Source: Alcanivoracaceae bacterium
Lineage (GTDB): Bacteria > Pseudomonadota > Gammaproteobacteria > Pseudomonadales > Alcanivoracaceae
DNA length: 64,000 bases
Reading direction: 5' to 3'
NCBI GenBank assembly: GCA_029210325.1
Contig: JARGPU010000001.1
Coordinates: 1,374,126-1,438,125, forward strand
Below, in pieces: positions 63,483 through 64,000 of this stretch. Each line of letters opens with the position of its first letter. The stretch's first letter is position 1. The notes below the pieces were generated by a model that was not told the origin of the DNA, made no database searches, and saw nothing but the letters and a program-made list of their open reading frames with translations. The position numbers were made by a program, and so were the translations under genes.

Positions 63483-64000
63483 TCAAGCAGAATCAGGCTC
63501 AATTCGATATTGCTCGATGGGCTTTCCATCAGCCCCAACAAGATTCACCTCAATCGGAATCCGAGTGAGAAACTCATGTGTGTCGGCCTTGCGAATATTG
63601 CGCAGGTATTCTTTCACTCGCCCGGCAATCCACGGATGCACTGTAGCCTTGAACTTTACCTTGCCGCACTTCTTGCCCCGTTCCTTGCCCCAGGCAAACA
63701 GCTCCTGACTGATCTTCTCGAAATGTCCCTGAAACTGATTAAAATCATCCGCCATCACATAAATGTCGAACACATAAACACTCGAAAGCAGCCCCGCTTT
63801 TTCTTTGATCTCCTTGCAGCGCATGCGTGATTCCAGCTTCACCTCTGCGCTATTGCCATCGACAAACTTGGCCGCTGCGGGCGCTGGGGTTGGTGTTGTG
63901 CCAGCGGCAGAAGGCGCTGCCACGGCAGACAAACTTTTCAAGGCAACAACCACCTCACTGCCACGCTGAAAGCGCTGCTCCGGATCCTTTGCCATCAACT
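63483..64000 (-). CDS. C-terminal part of a probable Ser/Thr protein kinase
   Basis: Cut at its 5' end by the window edge; about 172 residues visible. The first residues, MAKDPEQRFQRGSEVVVALK, match the end of a Hanks-type kinase domain (subdomain XI RF). A Pro/Ala linker follows, then a 120-residue domain with two Cys and many Lys (RMRCKEIKEKAG, ELFAWGKERGKKCGKVKF, HEFLTRIPIEVNLVGADG), which I do not recognise. The start lies outside the window. The kinase assignment rests on a short tail and is moderate. Confidence 0.6.
   Translation of the reverse strand, partial: LMAKDPEQRFQRGSEVVVALKSLSAVAAPSAAGTTPTPAPAAAKFVDGNSAEVKLESRMRCKEIKEKAGLLSSVYVFDIYVMADDFNQFQGHFEKISQELFAWGKERGKKCGKVKFKATVHPWIAGRVKEYLRNIRKADTHEFLTRIPIEVNLVGADGKPIEQYRIEPDSA

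Noticed and set aside
63173-63541. A 122-codon minus-strand frame across the long inverted repeat
   Set aside because: It runs through both repeat arms and overlaps the kinase tail in another frame; its product looks like translated repeat DNA.

Overview
The window is chromosomal DNA from a gammaproteobacterium, most likely a marine or environmental Pseudomonadales/Oceanospirillales-type organism (Pseudomonas, Marinobacter or Alcanivorax relatives). The basis is RecBCD, a fused RlmKL, LexA next to TopA, the long (about 530-residue) isocitrate lyase typical of Pseudomonas, Blc lipocalin, DusA, TalB and HrpA. I cannot name a genus from sequence alone. Most of the window is GC-rich. Two visibly AT-richer stretches (about 41.0-44.2 kb and 52.6-56.2 kb) look acquired.

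Layout: 0-9.8 kb holds housekeeping and stress genes: rlmKL, a glutaredoxin-like gene, tatD, a DUF1499 gene, lexA, a cyclic-nucleotide-binding-domain gene, a universal stress protein, topA, a DUF6586-like gene and a LOG-family gene. 9.8-11.9 kb has a LolA-like periplasmic protein paired with an outer-membrane beta-barrel. 12.4-21.5 kb is recC-recB-recD, reading leftward with overlapping ends. 21.6-26.6 kb has the GTPase YlqF/RbgA and three envelope genes, including an OmpA-family protein followed by a lipoprotein with ten calcium-binding thrombospondin-3-type repeats. 27.9 kb is isocitrate lyase, behind a striking AT-rich dyad.

29.5-41.0 kb is one functional unit for amide/urea nitrogen. A LuxR-type response regulator and a large hybrid histidine kinase with an NCS1 permease-like sensor diverge from a five-gene urea/short-chain-amide ABC transporter, followed by formamidase (fmdA) and fmdB. 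The probable logic is to sense the amide, import it, and hydrolyse it to ammonia and formate.

41.0-44.1 kb is a restriction-modification island: an MvaI/BcnI-type endonuclease converging on a 5-methylcytosine methyltransferase whose promoter overlaps a good LexA-like box, next to an orphan ParD-like antitoxin. 44.3-52.6 kb has lipocalin, an M61 peptidase, hrpA, a NERD/zinc-finger protein and a tandem PNPOx-like protein.

52.8-56.2 kb is the most interesting region. It is a type I Thoeris anti-phage system (ThsA with SIR2 and SLOG domains; ThsB TIR). It is preceded by a two-TM membrane protein plus a 47-residue peptide, and followed by a caspase/CHAT-like cysteine protease behind a hairpin. 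A SIR2-SLOG effector and a caspase-like effector linked to one TIR gene could be a multi-effector Thoeris variant.

56.5-64.0 kb returns to core genes: a FabH-like synthase, a copper-bufferin-type RiPP operon (EGKCG-repeat precursor, DUF692/MNIO enzyme, DUF2063 partner), an MlaA homologue without a lipobox, a dusA-tal-terB operon, a long inverted repeat, and the C-terminal end of a probable Ser/Thr kinase cut by the window edge. No rRNA, tRNA, CRISPR array, transposase or integrase was seen.
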